A stretch of DNA of 64,000 nt from Treponema vincentii (lineage in GTDB: Bacteria > Spirochaetota > Spirochaetia > Treponematales > Treponemataceae): contig NZ_CP048020.1 in assembly GCF_010365865.1 (NCBI RefSeq), forward strand, positions 186,001-250,000, read 5' to 3'. Positions within the stretch are counted from its first letter, which is position 1, and each line of letters begins with the position of its first letter. The translations under genes and the position numbers were made by a program. Below are positions 9,082 through 17,214 of this stretch, one piece after another. Under the pieces are notes generated by a model. It was given only the letters and a program-made list of their open reading frames with translations, had not been told where the DNA came from and ran no database searches.

Positions 9082-12000
9082 TTGCGCGTACAAGAGGACG
9101 GCAGCTATGCTGTCAAATTGAATCGCGGAGCAGGATTCGACGGAAAAGAAAAGACAATTGAAGTACGGAATCTTGAAGGGGCGGAGTATAAAGATTATTA
9201 CAATGGGGCGCTGAGCCGACTGGTAGGGACATCAGAACGTATCCAAGTGCCGTACCGACCGGGTGGCATGAATAAAAGTTTTGGAACAGCGGAAATAGAA
9301 AAGTTGTTACAGATACCGAAAGCACTGGAGTTTAACACGAGCCGGAGCGTGGGCGTGTCCGGAAGTCTTTCAGGACAGGTGGGGTTTCCGGTATGGGCAG
9401 GGATTAATATCATTTGTAACTTTTCAGGTGGAGCGAGCGGAACCTATAGCGAAAGTGAGGTGAGCTTACGCCTCTTTGACGTAGACGGAGACGGCCTCGC
9501 CGACCGAGTGTTCAACATCGGAGGGGCGAATAAGCTTTATGTACAGCGGAACAAGTTAGGGAAAGTAGGACTATTAAAAACGATACACCTACCGACCGGT
9601 GGCAGCTATGAGATAGAGTACCAAAGAGTAGGGAACACACGGGAGCTGCCGCAGAGTAAGTATGTGTTAAGCAGTGTAACGATGAACTCAGGGCTACAGA
9701 GTAAGAGCGGCAACATACAATCGTACCGCACAACCTATAGCTACAAAGACGGCTACTATGACCGCAAAGCAAAAGAGTTCTATGGGTTTAAGACAGTACG
9801 TGCGGTAACGGGAACGGGAAAGACGACCGAAACAGAATACTACATCGATGCCTATTACCGCAAAGGGATGGTTAAAAAAGAGACGGTCAGCGCTCAAGGA
9901 ACCGTTTATTCGATAAAAGAGTATGAAACGGATGAAGTCCCTCACGCACGGGTAAAGCGAGAGTGGAACACCATACGGGAAGGATACCGGTCGATACAAA
10001 CGGAAAGCGATTATCGCTATGATCGGTACGGCAATGTTACGAGCTTAGAAGATAAGGGAGACGTGAGTAATCCCAACGACGATATTATTGCCCGCATACG
10101 CTATTGGGACAGCGGCGATGAGCGGCGCTACTTTAAAGCACACCCGGAGCGCATCGAAGTGTTGGATGGTAAGAGCGGCAGGCTGTTGAGGAAGCGAGAA
10201 GGACGCTACGATAGCCAAACGGGCGCGATAACGGAAGTAAAACAATACACGGGCAATAACACACTCCTTACCTATACGATAGAGTGGGATGAAAGCGGAA
10301 ATATCAAAACGCTCACGAGCCCCACCGGAAAGAAGGTGCGCTACCGATACCAAGACGGGATATATGTCACCAAAATAACGGAAGAAGGAAGCAAAGGTGG
10401 GACGCCATACGAAAGCACGCTCCTTTGGGATAGCGCCTTAGGGGTAAAACTTGAAGAAACCGATAGCGCGGGTAACACCATGAAGTATCGGTACGACGGC
10501 TTCGGGCGGGTCATTGAAGTGCGAAGCCCGTATGATGATCCGGCAAAAGTGCCCTACGCAAAGTACGAATACCATACCCCTTCATCTTCTTTCTGGTACA
10601 CGGTAACGGCAAATAAGCTTACCACCGAAGCGGCCGACACGGCCGTGATGAAAACGATAGTCATGCATGACGGCTTAGGCCGCGCCCTCTACACGGCGAA
10701 AGAAGGAGAAGTCTACCGAGAAGGAACCGCCGGAGAAACAAATGTCGGCTGGAATATTTCGGGAGCGACACACTACGATGAGGCGGGAAGAAAGATAAAA
10801 GAAGGAATGCCCTTCTTCTACGCAGGCGATTTACCGGCTGAGCTTGCAAGTAAAGCTTCTTACGCAAGCGTCGAGCAGTTCTATGAAACAAACGATTTTA
10901 CAGCGCTGCGAAACGAAACCGCGTACACCTACGACGGCATCGACAGGGTAATCAATACATTGTTACCCGACGGAAGCGAGCAAAAAAATGAGTACGCGAT
11001 AGAAGACGGTTTACAGATAACAATCGCAACCGACCCGCTTGAGAATAAGAGCGTTACAAAGAAAGACGCGCGCGGAAACATCACGGAAGTAGAACGAAGA
11101 GACAAGGCAGATAACATCCTCACCAAAGGCCGCTATGAATATTCGGTATTGGGAGAGATGCTTCGCGCATACGACGCCAATGAAAATATTGTCTCGGTAA
11201 CATACGACCTGCTCGGCCGAAGAGTAGCCCTAGAAAGTAAAGACACCGGCCGTAAGGAGTGGCGGTACGACCGTAAAGGCCTTCTTGAAGCGGAGACGGA
11301 TTCTGTGCTGCGTGCAAAGATGAGCGAGATACAGTACCACTACGACGGTTTTGACCGGCTCGTAAAGATAGACTACCCGTTTAGCGAAGATGTTGAATAC
11401 ACCTACGGAGTGCCCGGCCAAGTTGGTGCAGGCGAGATAGTCCATAAAAAAGATGAGAGCGGAGAGATACGCTACAAGTACGGGAAGTTAAGCGAAGTCG
11501 TAGAAGAGACACGAACGATTAAGCGCTATGAGGTACTCAGTAAGCCGGAAACGGCGACCTTCACCTATTGCTCGGACTACCTCGGCCGTATGCAGACCAT
11601 GCACTACCCCGACGGGGAAACTATTACCTACACCTACGACAAAGGCGGACAGCTGAAAGGAGTGAGCGGTGTCAAGAACACGATAAAAGGCTCTGAAACC
11701 TACAGTTACATCGACACGATTGTCTATGACGAGCACGGCCAGAGAGTCTACATCAAGTACGGCAATGGAGTTGAGACCCGCTACCGCTACGACGATAAAC
11801 GCCGGTGGTTAAAAGACATTGAGACGAGAAATAAACAAACCGATGAAATCTTCCAAAAGATAAGCTATCGCTTTGATAAGGTCGGAAACGTCTTAGGCTA
11901 TGCGAATGACGCGAGCGTGTACGAGACGAGCCAGAGTTACACCTACGACAACCTCTACCAGCTTATCGGGGTAGAGGGCACGAGCAACCAGTACAAGGCG

Positions 12001-12150
12001 ATAAAGAGCTTTGGAAGTACGCCGGTCAATGTTGCAAAATATAAGCAAGACTTCGCCTTTGACGGCATCGGGAACATGACAAAGAAGATGAGTACCACGA
12101 ACCTCCCCGGCGCCCGCGGCAACGCCCGCCTACCCGAAAGCCGAGCTTGA
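9082..12150 (+). CDS. RHS copy A, TcB middle region and YD-repeat fragment
   Basis: 1,022 residues, the longest open part of copy A. It begins in the TcB middle region, with FG-GAP motif DVDGDGLADRVFNIGG and YVQRNKLGKVGLLK. The TcB-midC signature KEFYGFKTV follows at about residue 233. Then come many YD repeats (RYDRYGNVT, YRYDGFGRVIEV, YHYDGFDRLVKIDYP, YTYDKGGQLKGVSG) that build the RHS shell. A CGCC duplication near 12126 shifts the frame and ends it; the rest of the core continues from 12131. Confidence 0.7.
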   Translation: MRVQEDGSYAVKLNRGAGFDGKEKTIEVRNLEGAEYKDYYNGALSRLVGTSERIQVPYRPGGMNKSFGTAEIEKLLQIPKALEFNTSRSVGVSGSLSGQVGFPVWAGINIICNFSGGASGTYSESEVSLRLFDVDGDGLADRVFNIGGANKLYVQRNKLGKVGLLKTIHLPTGGSYEIEYQRVGNTRELPQSKYVLSSVTMNSGLQSKSGNIQSYRTTYSYKDGYYDRKAKEFYGFKTVRAVTGTGKTTETEYYIDAYYRKGMVKKETVSAQGTVYSIKEYETDEVPHARVKREWNTIREGYRSIQTESDYRYDRYGNVTSLEDKGDVSNPNDDIIARIRYWDSGDERRYFKAHPERIEVLDGKSGRLLRKREGRYDSQTGAITEVKQYTGNNTLLTYTIEWDESGNIKTLTSPTGKKVRYRYQDGIYVTKITEEGSKGGTPYESTLLWDSALGVKLEETDSAGNTMKYRYDGFGRVIEVRSPYDDPAKVPYAKYEYHTPSSSFWYTVTANKLTTEAADTAVMKTIVMHDGLGRALYTAKEGEVYREGTAGETNVGWNISGATHYDEAGRKIKEGMPFFYAGDLPAELASKASYASVEQFYETNDFTALRNETAYTYDGIDRVINTLLPDGSEQKNEYAIEDGLQITIATDPLENKSVTKKDARGNITEVERRDKADNILTKGRYEYSVLGEMLRAYDANENIVSVTYDLLGRRVALESKDTGRKEWRYDRKGLLEAETDSVLRAKMSEIQYHYDGFDRLVKIDYPFSEDVEYTYGVPGQVGAGEIVHKKDESGEIRYKYGKLSEVVEETRTIKRYEVLSKPETATFTYCSDYLGRMQTMHYPDGETITYTYDKGGQLKGVSGVKNTIKGSETYSYIDTIVYDEHGQRVYIKYGNGVETRYRYDDKRRWLKDIETRNKQTDEIFQKISYRFDKVGNVLGYANDASVYETSQSYTYDNLYQLIGVEGTSNQYKAIKSFGSTPVNVAKYKQDFAFDGIGNMTKKMSTTNLPGARGNARLPESRA

Positions 12151-13621
12151 CTACGACCTCACCTACGAATACGACCCGGCCTACGCACACCGTTTAATTC
12201 ATGCAGGAAACCGCTACTACCGCTATGACGCGAACGGTAACATTACGGCAGAAAAAGACGGGCCGTTTACCGAGGACGAGGAGTTTGTCTTTACCTACAG
12301 CTATGACCCTGACACCGACGTCTACGGCACTGACTACGGCTTCGGCCTTGACGCCCCGAAAGAGACGGAAGAGAGTCATCCGGAGAACCTATTCGCGTAC
12401 CGGCGTAACTACACGTGGAACGAGAAGAACTTACTCACTAAATCGAGCGACCGCAGCTACACCGTACACTACCGCTACGGTGAGGATGGACAAAGAGCGC
12501 TCAAGTATACGGAAGAAGGACGTTCTGAAACGCTCTACTTCAACAACTTCTACACGATACACATCCCCGTGCAGGATAAGAATAACCCGCAAGGCTTGCG
12601 AGTGCATAAGCACATCTTTGTGGGTAACAGCCGTCTTGTTACGGCAATGACCCATACCGATAACAACGGAGACAATGCAGAACAACGCGAGAAGCGCTAC
12701 TACTACCACTCAGACCACTTAGGCAGCGCGCAATTCGTAACCGACTGGAGAGGGAAGCAGTATGAGCATATCGAGTACACGCCATACGGAGAACTGTGGA
12801 TAGAGGAAGTAGCCGCAGGCTTAGACAAGCTGCCCTTCCGGTTCACAGGAAAGGAGATGGACGAAGAGACGGGCTTGTACTACTACGGTGCGCGCTACCT
12901 TGACCCGAAGTACAGTAGGTGGTTGAGTGGAGACCCTGCATTAAGCGATTACATACCCAAAGCCCCGATAGACGACGAGGCGAAGAAGCACAACGAGAAC
13001 TTACCCGGCATGGGTGGGGTATACAACATAGTCAATATGCACCTGTACCACTACGCGGGGAATAATCCGGTGAAGTATACTGACCCGGATGGGAGAGCGC
13101 TAGAGACTCCGTGGGATATTGCAAATGGAGTCTTGGGTTCAATATCTGGATATATAGAACTGAGTGAAAGACAGTACGGGAAAGCTGCTCTTAGTTTCTT
13201 TGGCGCAATCCTTGATTTTACAGCAGCATGTGCACCTTGCATACCTGGCGGTGTTAGTATAGGGATAAAAGTATTCCAACATGGTAATACTGCGTATGGG
13301 GCAATATCAAATATAGCAGAGGGCGTAATGGAAGATGATAAACTTAAAATTGGAATAGGAATTCTCCAAATGTTCGGTATGGCGTTAGGAGAGGCCGGTA
13401 GTCATTATTTTAAATATGCAGAATCTGCATTTGAGCGAGCAAAACTTGTTCCGAGAAGCATGATAGTAGGTTTTATATGCTCAGGAATTAGAGATAAACA
13501 TATGGGAATTTTTTATAAAGTTATGTCTATGCTTGGCGTAAGTGCGGATGTTGTTAAATCTTCCTACGAGGCCTATCAGTCATGGATGAATAATCACAAA
13601 AAAGAGGAGATAGATCAATGA
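12131..13621 (+). CDS. RHS copy A, core and C-terminal toxin tip
   Basis: Open to the stop at 13619-13621; no ATG marks the frame entry (a GTG lies at 12569). It holds the last YD repeats, the RHS-associated core (YHSDHLGSAQFVTD, FRFTGKEMDEETGLYYYGARYLDP) and the DPDG boundary at 13082. In known RHS/TcC proteins an Asp-Pro site at the equivalent boundary is where autoproteolysis releases the tip. The 176-residue tip is unrelated to the others and hydrophobic/Gly-rich (YGKAALSFFGAILDFTAACAPC), so a membrane or pore-forming action is possible but not shown. The ATG of the next gene overlaps its stop. Confidence 0.7.
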   Translation, partial: YPKAELDYDLTYEYDPAYAHRLIHAGNRYYRYDANGNITAEKDGPFTEDEEFVFTYSYDPDTDVYGTDYGFGLDAPKETEESHPENLFAYRRNYTWNEKNLLTKSSDRSYTVHYRYGEDGQRALKYTEEGRSETLYFNNFYTIHIPVQDKNNPQGLRVHKHIFVGNSRLVTAMTHTDNNGDNAEQREKRYYYHSDHLGSAQFVTDWRGKQYEHIEYTPYGELWIEEVAAGLDKLPFRFTGKEMDEETGLYYYGARYLDPKYSRWLSGDPALSDYIPKAPIDDEAKKHNENLPGMGGVYNIVNMHLYHYAGNNPVKYTDPDGRALETPWDIANGVLGSISGYIELSERQYGKAALSFFGAILDFTAACAPCIPGGVSIGIKVFQHGNTAYGAISNIAEGVMEDDKLKIGIGILQMFGMALGEAGSHYFKYAESAFERAKLVPRSMIVGFICSGIRDKHMGIFYKVMSMLGVSADVVKSSYEAYQSWMNNHKKEEIDQ

Positions 13622-14073
13622 GCTCATATAAATTAAGGATGTTTTTTGAATTTTTGTCATGTATGCCAGGACTTTATTGGATATTATTATGGTTTTTACT
13701 GTTGGTATATTGCGGCTTTTCATTATTAGGAAGATTTAATGAAAAGTTAAAATCAATTATATTTGACAGTTTTGATGTTGACACAGGGTTTCATATTTTC
13801 AGATATACAATAATACCGATTTTTATTTTTATATTGCTAACAGTGATTTTGCTGATGCGAATAATATCGGGTACTATGGATTATGGATACGGATCGCCTA
13901 AACTTTTAATAAAGGTTATTGTGATTGTGATTGTATTTGTTGTTCTTTGCTATATTGCAGAACTTCAACAAAGTAGGTGTAAAGCGGGAAAGATAGATAA
14001 AGTATATTATGTAACGGCAATAATTGGAGTTATAGCGCCATTTCTTGTTATACTTCCCCTTCTTTCATGGTAA
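13618..14073 (+). CDS. Small integral membrane protein, candidate immunity to tip A
   Basis: 151 residues with four predicted membrane segments (LYWILLWFLLLVYCGF, IPIFIFILLTVILLM, KVIVIVIVFVVLCY, IIGVIAPFLVILPLL). The ATG overlaps the toxin stop codon (ATGA), so the two are translated together. A polytopic inner-membrane protein right after a hydrophobic tip is typical of immunity to membrane-acting toxins; the family is not recognised. Base composition is AT-rich, like the tip and unlike the GC-richer RHS core. Confidence 0.6.
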   Translation: MSSYKLRMFFEFLSCMPGLYWILLWFLLLVYCGFSLLGRFNEKLKSIIFDSFDVDTGFHIFRYTIIPIFIFILLTVILLMRIISGTMDYGYGSPKLLIKVIVIVIVFVVLCYIAELQQSRCKAGKIDKVYYVTAIIGVIAPFLVILPLLSW

Positions 14074-14172
14074 TGCTTTATATGAGCTATTCAAAAGCAG
14101 AAGCAGGGACGAACAGACAATTTATGACGTTTTTTTGAAGTAAACCATTTGCAATTTATATGAGGCCATTAA

Positions 14173-14664
14173 ATGGATTTTATAATAAAGAGATTTGATT
14201 CGATGTCAGAAATGGTTTCAGTATATTCTGGTAAAAAAGATTCTGAGTATATTGAAATTGATTCTCAAAGTAGTAATACATTTTATGGTGTTGAATTTAT
14301 GCAAAATAGTTATATTTTTTATTTAAGTTCTGATGGATTATATGATTTACAAGTGTTTTCAATAGATGAAATTGCAGGTGTTTTAATAGATGATTATTTT
14401 ATTTTTATTAATTTAATAAATCATTCAAAAATAAAGTTTAAATTAAATTCACCGGGAGATACTTTATTGTATAACAGAGAAAATATGTCATTTTTTATAA
14501 TTTATGAGACAGGCTTTTTGTCATTTAATATAAAAACTGAGACATATAAAGTTAAAGAGGTAGAAGATTTAATTTATGATTGGAAAATCGAGCCGGATAC
14601 TAAAATTCTTTACAGTTATGAAGGTTCAAAATTCTATGAATTTGATTTTCGTTCTTTCAATTGA
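14173..14664 (+). CDS. Hypothetical cytoplasmic protein, possible second immunity gene
   Basis: 163 residues, very AT-rich, with no signal peptide or membrane helix. The sequence alternates short beta strands and turns (SYIFYLSSDGLYDLQVFSID, FFIIYETGFLSFNIKTETYKV), as small propeller-like or jelly-roll proteins do. A GAGG lies eight bases before the ATG. Between the immunity candidate of tip A and repeat R1 it is probably cargo of the same cassette. No family recognised. Confidence 0.5.
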   Translation: MDFIIKRFDSMSEMVSVYSGKKDSEYIEIDSQSSNTFYGVEFMQNSYIFYLSSDGLYDLQVFSIDEIAGVLIDDYFIFINLINHSKIKFKLNSPGDTLLYNRENMSFFIIYETGFLSFNIKTETYKVKEVEDLIYDWKIEPDTKILYSYEGSKFYEFDFRSFN

Positions 14665-14721
14665 GTTCAACGGTTCCGTATTGTCAGACTAAATATTAGC
14701 AGATGATAATTAGGAATAGTG

Positions 14722-15356
14722 AGATTATAAAGAGCTCGTTATAAAACTTTACCCTCACTTCCCACATAACAAGTTACGGCCGTATGTGGGAAGCCATATC
14801 AAATCTGTACGTCCTTGTACAGATTTGATATCATGTTTTGCTGATGACAAAACATGATACTGTTTAGAACCACCACCATCCATGGCGGTAGTGAAGGGAA
14901 AAATATTTTTTTAAGGTGGAAACAAATTATTTTTATTCACAGCCTAATTATCCTCTCCCCCGGACAGCGATTGAAGCAGAAATCCTTTTTGCCGCGCGTA
15001 TAATGCAAGTGCGGTTTTTGAAGCGACCGAGCGGAAAAACACTGCTTAAAAAAAGCAGCAGCGGCAAAAAGATTGGAGCGGAAAGCGCGGTGCTGCATTT
15101 TGTTTTCTTTATTGTAATAGTAAACAAAATGCAGCAGTCCGCCAAAAAAGCAAGAAACAAAAACAACAAAAGCTCTTTACCGGAGGTTTTTCCGCTTACG
15201 GCAGGGATTGCCGGAAGCGGAAAAACGATGCCTTTTGAAAAGAGACATGCCGGATGCGAGGAGCGAGAAAAAATTAACCGCAGGCGTATCTATGATACGT
15301 TGAGGATTAATTTTTTTGAAGCGACGAAGCAGACGGCGTGTATATTTTCAAAAGGG
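14722..15356 (+). repeat. Hairpin-mosaic repeat R1
   Basis: Full-length form of the element that precedes the RHS cassettes. From the left: the conserved GAGATTATAAAGAGCT; a hairpin at 14758-14793 (CTTCCCACATA stem); the three-hairpin unit at 14796-14892; an AT-rich spacer; a conserved block starting CCCCCGGACAGCGATTGAAG (14957 on). Then come a GCTGCATTTTGTTT hairpin, a TTTTTCCGCTT/AAGCGGAAAAA hairpin, and a right arm with outer stem AAAAAATTAA/TTAATTTTTT around inner stem CGTAT/ATACG. It ends TATTTTCAAAAG. It abuts the last 87 bases of the lipoprotein gene seen whole at 3215-3919. Confidence 0.8.
14796..14892. repeat. Three-hairpin unit M1
   Basis: Stem 1: ATATCAAATCTGTAC at 14796-14810 pairs with 14817-14831 around loop GTCCTT (15 perfect pairs). 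Stem 2: 14830-14840 with 14848-14858 (ATCATGTTTTG). Then GAACCACC and stem 3 around ATCCAT (14873-14888, one mismatch), closing TAGTGA. Same plan as M2-M6. Confidence 0.75.
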
Positions 15357-15443
15357 GGAGAAGCGGGAATGATAGCAGTAATATCAGCGAAGGACAAATT
15401 TCCGAGCGAGTGCGTGTGGATAGAGTACGAAGCGGTAAGGTAA
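14916..15443 (+). pseudogene. Repeat R1 read-through frame fused to the lipoprotein 3' end
   Basis: 175-codon open frame. The first ~147 codons are repeat R1 read as protein; from about 15357 the frame becomes the last 28 codons of the lipoprotein (EAGMIAVISAKDKFPSEC to WIEYEAVR), in the original frame. Probably no functional product. It shows that the block holding copy B was cut from the lipoprotein-RHS region of the operon, and that the repeat joins broken genes in frame even when the gene is not RHS. Confidence 0.65.
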
Positions 15444-15458
15444 GGGGAGAAGGTGAAG

Positions 15459-16712
15459 ATGATGAAGGGAATAAAAGAAGCAGTGGCAGGGATAGTGAAG
15501 AAAGCAGTATTTACGGTCTACCTTTTTACGGTGATAGCGCCCGGCGGTGTGTATGGACAAGGGCGGAGAGAAGGGGCGCGCGGCGTGGAGAGAGAAGCGA
15601 GTGCGGTTGTGGCGCAAAAGGTTATCGGGAAAGAAGGAGGAGTGTTAGAGGCGGAAGGAGTACGCTTTAGTATCCCTGAAGGAGCGGTGGAAGCGGAAAC
15701 AAAGATAACGATTAGCCGGCTGTATGAAGTAGCAGAGGGAGGAGAAGTAAAGAACGTCACGGCAGGGTTTGGCGGGTACCGGTTTTTACCTAAGGGGATG
15801 AAGTTTAAGAGGGCGTGCGAGCTTTCGCTTGAGTACGATGAGCGGATAGAAGGAGAAGATGCGCAAGGGATCTATACGTACTATTACGAAGAGAACGAGA
15901 AGCGATGGGTTGCGTTAGAGCGGAAGGGAGTAGATGAAGAAGGGAAGCGGATTGAATCGTATACGGATCATTTTACGGATATGATTAACGGGACGTTGAG
16001 CTTACCGGAGAGCCCCGAGCCGGTGCGGGTGAACTTAAACAGCATCAAGGAGCTAAAAGCGGCGGATGCGGCAGGGGGGATAGAGGGGATAGAAGGACTG
16101 AAAGGAGGAAGTGAAGGAAGCGCGGCATTTGGGATAAAGCTCAAAGTACCGGAAGGAGTGAAAGGGATGGCGCCTGCTCTCTCGGTGAGCTATGCGAGCG
16201 GGAGCGGCTGGGGGCTTATAGGGAAGGGATGGAGTTTAGGAGGAATAGAAAGCATCAGTATAGACACACGGTTCGGCCTACCTGAGTATAACGGGAAGGA
16301 TACGTACATAGTGGAAGGCAGCCGTGTGAGGTATGAAGGGAATGAATGGGTAAAGGAAAGAGAGAGGGGGTATGAGCGGATAGCAAACGGCTGGGTCGAA
16401 GGGAGAGGAGTAAGTGAAAATTATTTTGAAGTAACGGGGAAAGACGGACGGGTAAAGATATACGGGAAAGAAAGGTGGAGCGGCAAAGGAGCAGGTGCAA
16501 AATATATTTATTATTTGGATAGGGAGAGCGATAGCTTCGGAAACGAGGTACAGTATGTGTACAAGAAGGAAACCGGAGCAGAGGGTGAAGAGGTACTTCT
16601 TGAACAGGTTATCTACGGGAAAGAGAGAGATCGAAAGGTAACGATAGCGTATGAAGGAAGAGGAGATACGCGGATAGACGGACGGGGAAAGTACGTGCGG
16701 GAAAGAGAGTAA
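15459..16712 (+). CDS. RHS copy B, N-terminal fragment: signal peptide, ZU5-like and SpvB domains
   Basis: About 417 residues: signal peptide (core AVFTVYLFTVIAPGGVYG), ZU5-like segment (GGVLEAEGVRFSIPEGAV) and the first two thirds of the SpvB domain (GWGLIGKGWSLGGIESIS). It stops after VRERE because of the extra G at 16699-16701. The next piece, 16720-17187, continues the SpvB domain in another frame and holds the FG-GAP motif DVTGDGIADIV. Confidence 0.75.
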   Translation: MMKGIKEAVAGIVKKAVFTVYLFTVIAPGGVYGQGRREGARGVEREASAVVAQKVIGKEGGVLEAEGVRFSIPEGAVEAETKITISRLYEVAEGGEVKNVTAGFGGYRFLPKGMKFKRACELSLEYDERIEGEDAQGIYTYYYEENEKRWVALERKGVDEEGKRIESYTDHFTDMINGTLSLPESPEPVRVNLNSIKELKAADAAGGIEGIEGLKGGSEGSAAFGIKLKVPEGVKGMAPALSVSYASGSGWGLIGKGWSLGGIESISIDTRFGLPEYNGKDTYIVEGSRVRYEGNEWVKERERGYERIANGWVEGRGVSENYFEVTGKDGRVKIYGKERWSGKGAGAKYIYYLDRESDSFGNEVQYVYKKETGAEGEEVLLEQVIYGKERDRKVTIAYEGRGDTRIDGRGKYVRERE

Positions 16713-16719
16713 GCGGATA

Positions 16720-17214
16720 GCGAGCATAGAGATGAGCGTCGGCGGGCGGATAGTGAGGAGATACGGCTTTGAATATAGAGAAGATAAGGAAGTAGGAAAT
16801 GAGGCGGGTGAAAATGAGATGGGAGAGAGCCTTCTTAAAAAGATAGAAGTGAAAGGGGAAGGAGAAGCGGAAGGGTATGCGTACAGGTTTGAGTATGAGC
16901 AGGCGGAGAAGGATAAGAGCGGGAAACTTTGTGTCTTCGGAGAGACGGAAGGCTGGGAGAGAAGCGGAAGCATTGCGGAAAGCGTGCACATAAGCGGAGG
17001 GGGAAGCGGCAGCGGAGGAGCGGGAGTAAACTTTGCAAACAGCATCTCGATATCAGGCGGGATAACGGCGTCAGCGGGAAGCGGAAGGGGACACAGTAAG
17101 CGGAATTTTGTAGATGTGACTGGAGACGGGATAGCGGACATTGTGGAGTGGAAGAAAGGGGAAATAAGGATATATGAAGGGAAAAAAGCGGAGCGACGGA
17201 AAGATAGGATATGA
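16720..17214 (+). CDS. RHS copy B, short SpvB/FG-GAP fragment between two frameshifts
   Basis: About 160 codons. The true frame runs from the frameshift near 16701 to that at 17182-17187, after which the last residues are out of frame. It contains GGRIVRRYGFEYREDKEVGN, a Gly/Ser-rich linker (HISGGGSGSGGAGVNF) and one FG-GAP motif. It corresponds to 5210-5640 of copy A, which has four extra small losses in the linker. Not a separate gene. Confidence 0.55.
   Translation, partial: ASIEMSVGGRIVRRYGFEYREDKEVGNEAGENEMGESLLKKIEVKGEGEAEGYAYRFEYEQAEKDKSGKLCVFGETEGWERSGSIAESVHISGGGSGSGGAGVNFANSISISGGITASAGSGRGHSKRNFVDVTGDGIADIVEWKKGEIRIYEGKKAERRKDRI

Larger units (their letters stand above)
3942..13621 (+). 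pseudogene. RHS/Tc-type polymorphic toxin, full-length copy A, multiply frameshifted
   Basis: Aligned with copy B, this is one gene of about 3,220 codons. In order: signal peptide, ZU5-like domain, SpvB domain, FG-GAP/VCBS repeats, TcB middle region, YD repeats, RHS core and a unique tip after DPDG at 13082. It is broken at about 5619 (1-base loss), 6478 (2-base loss), 6700, 7530 (2-base gain, AT repeat), 7710-7717 (run of eight G, 2 longer than copy B), 8980, 9086 and 12126 (4-base gain, CGCC repeat). Four small losses at 5400-5450 cancel out in frame. As read it cannot make a complete toxin. Either it is a decayed gene or donor copy, or the consensus is poor; several changes are repeat-unit slips. 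It directly follows the secretin operon. Confidence 0.85.

Noticed and set aside
12201..12650. Thr/Arg-rich + strand frames under the core (also 23697-23999, 45332-45634, 51543-51761)
   Set aside because: Frame-shifted reading of the conserved YD/core region, repeated in every copy; not genes.
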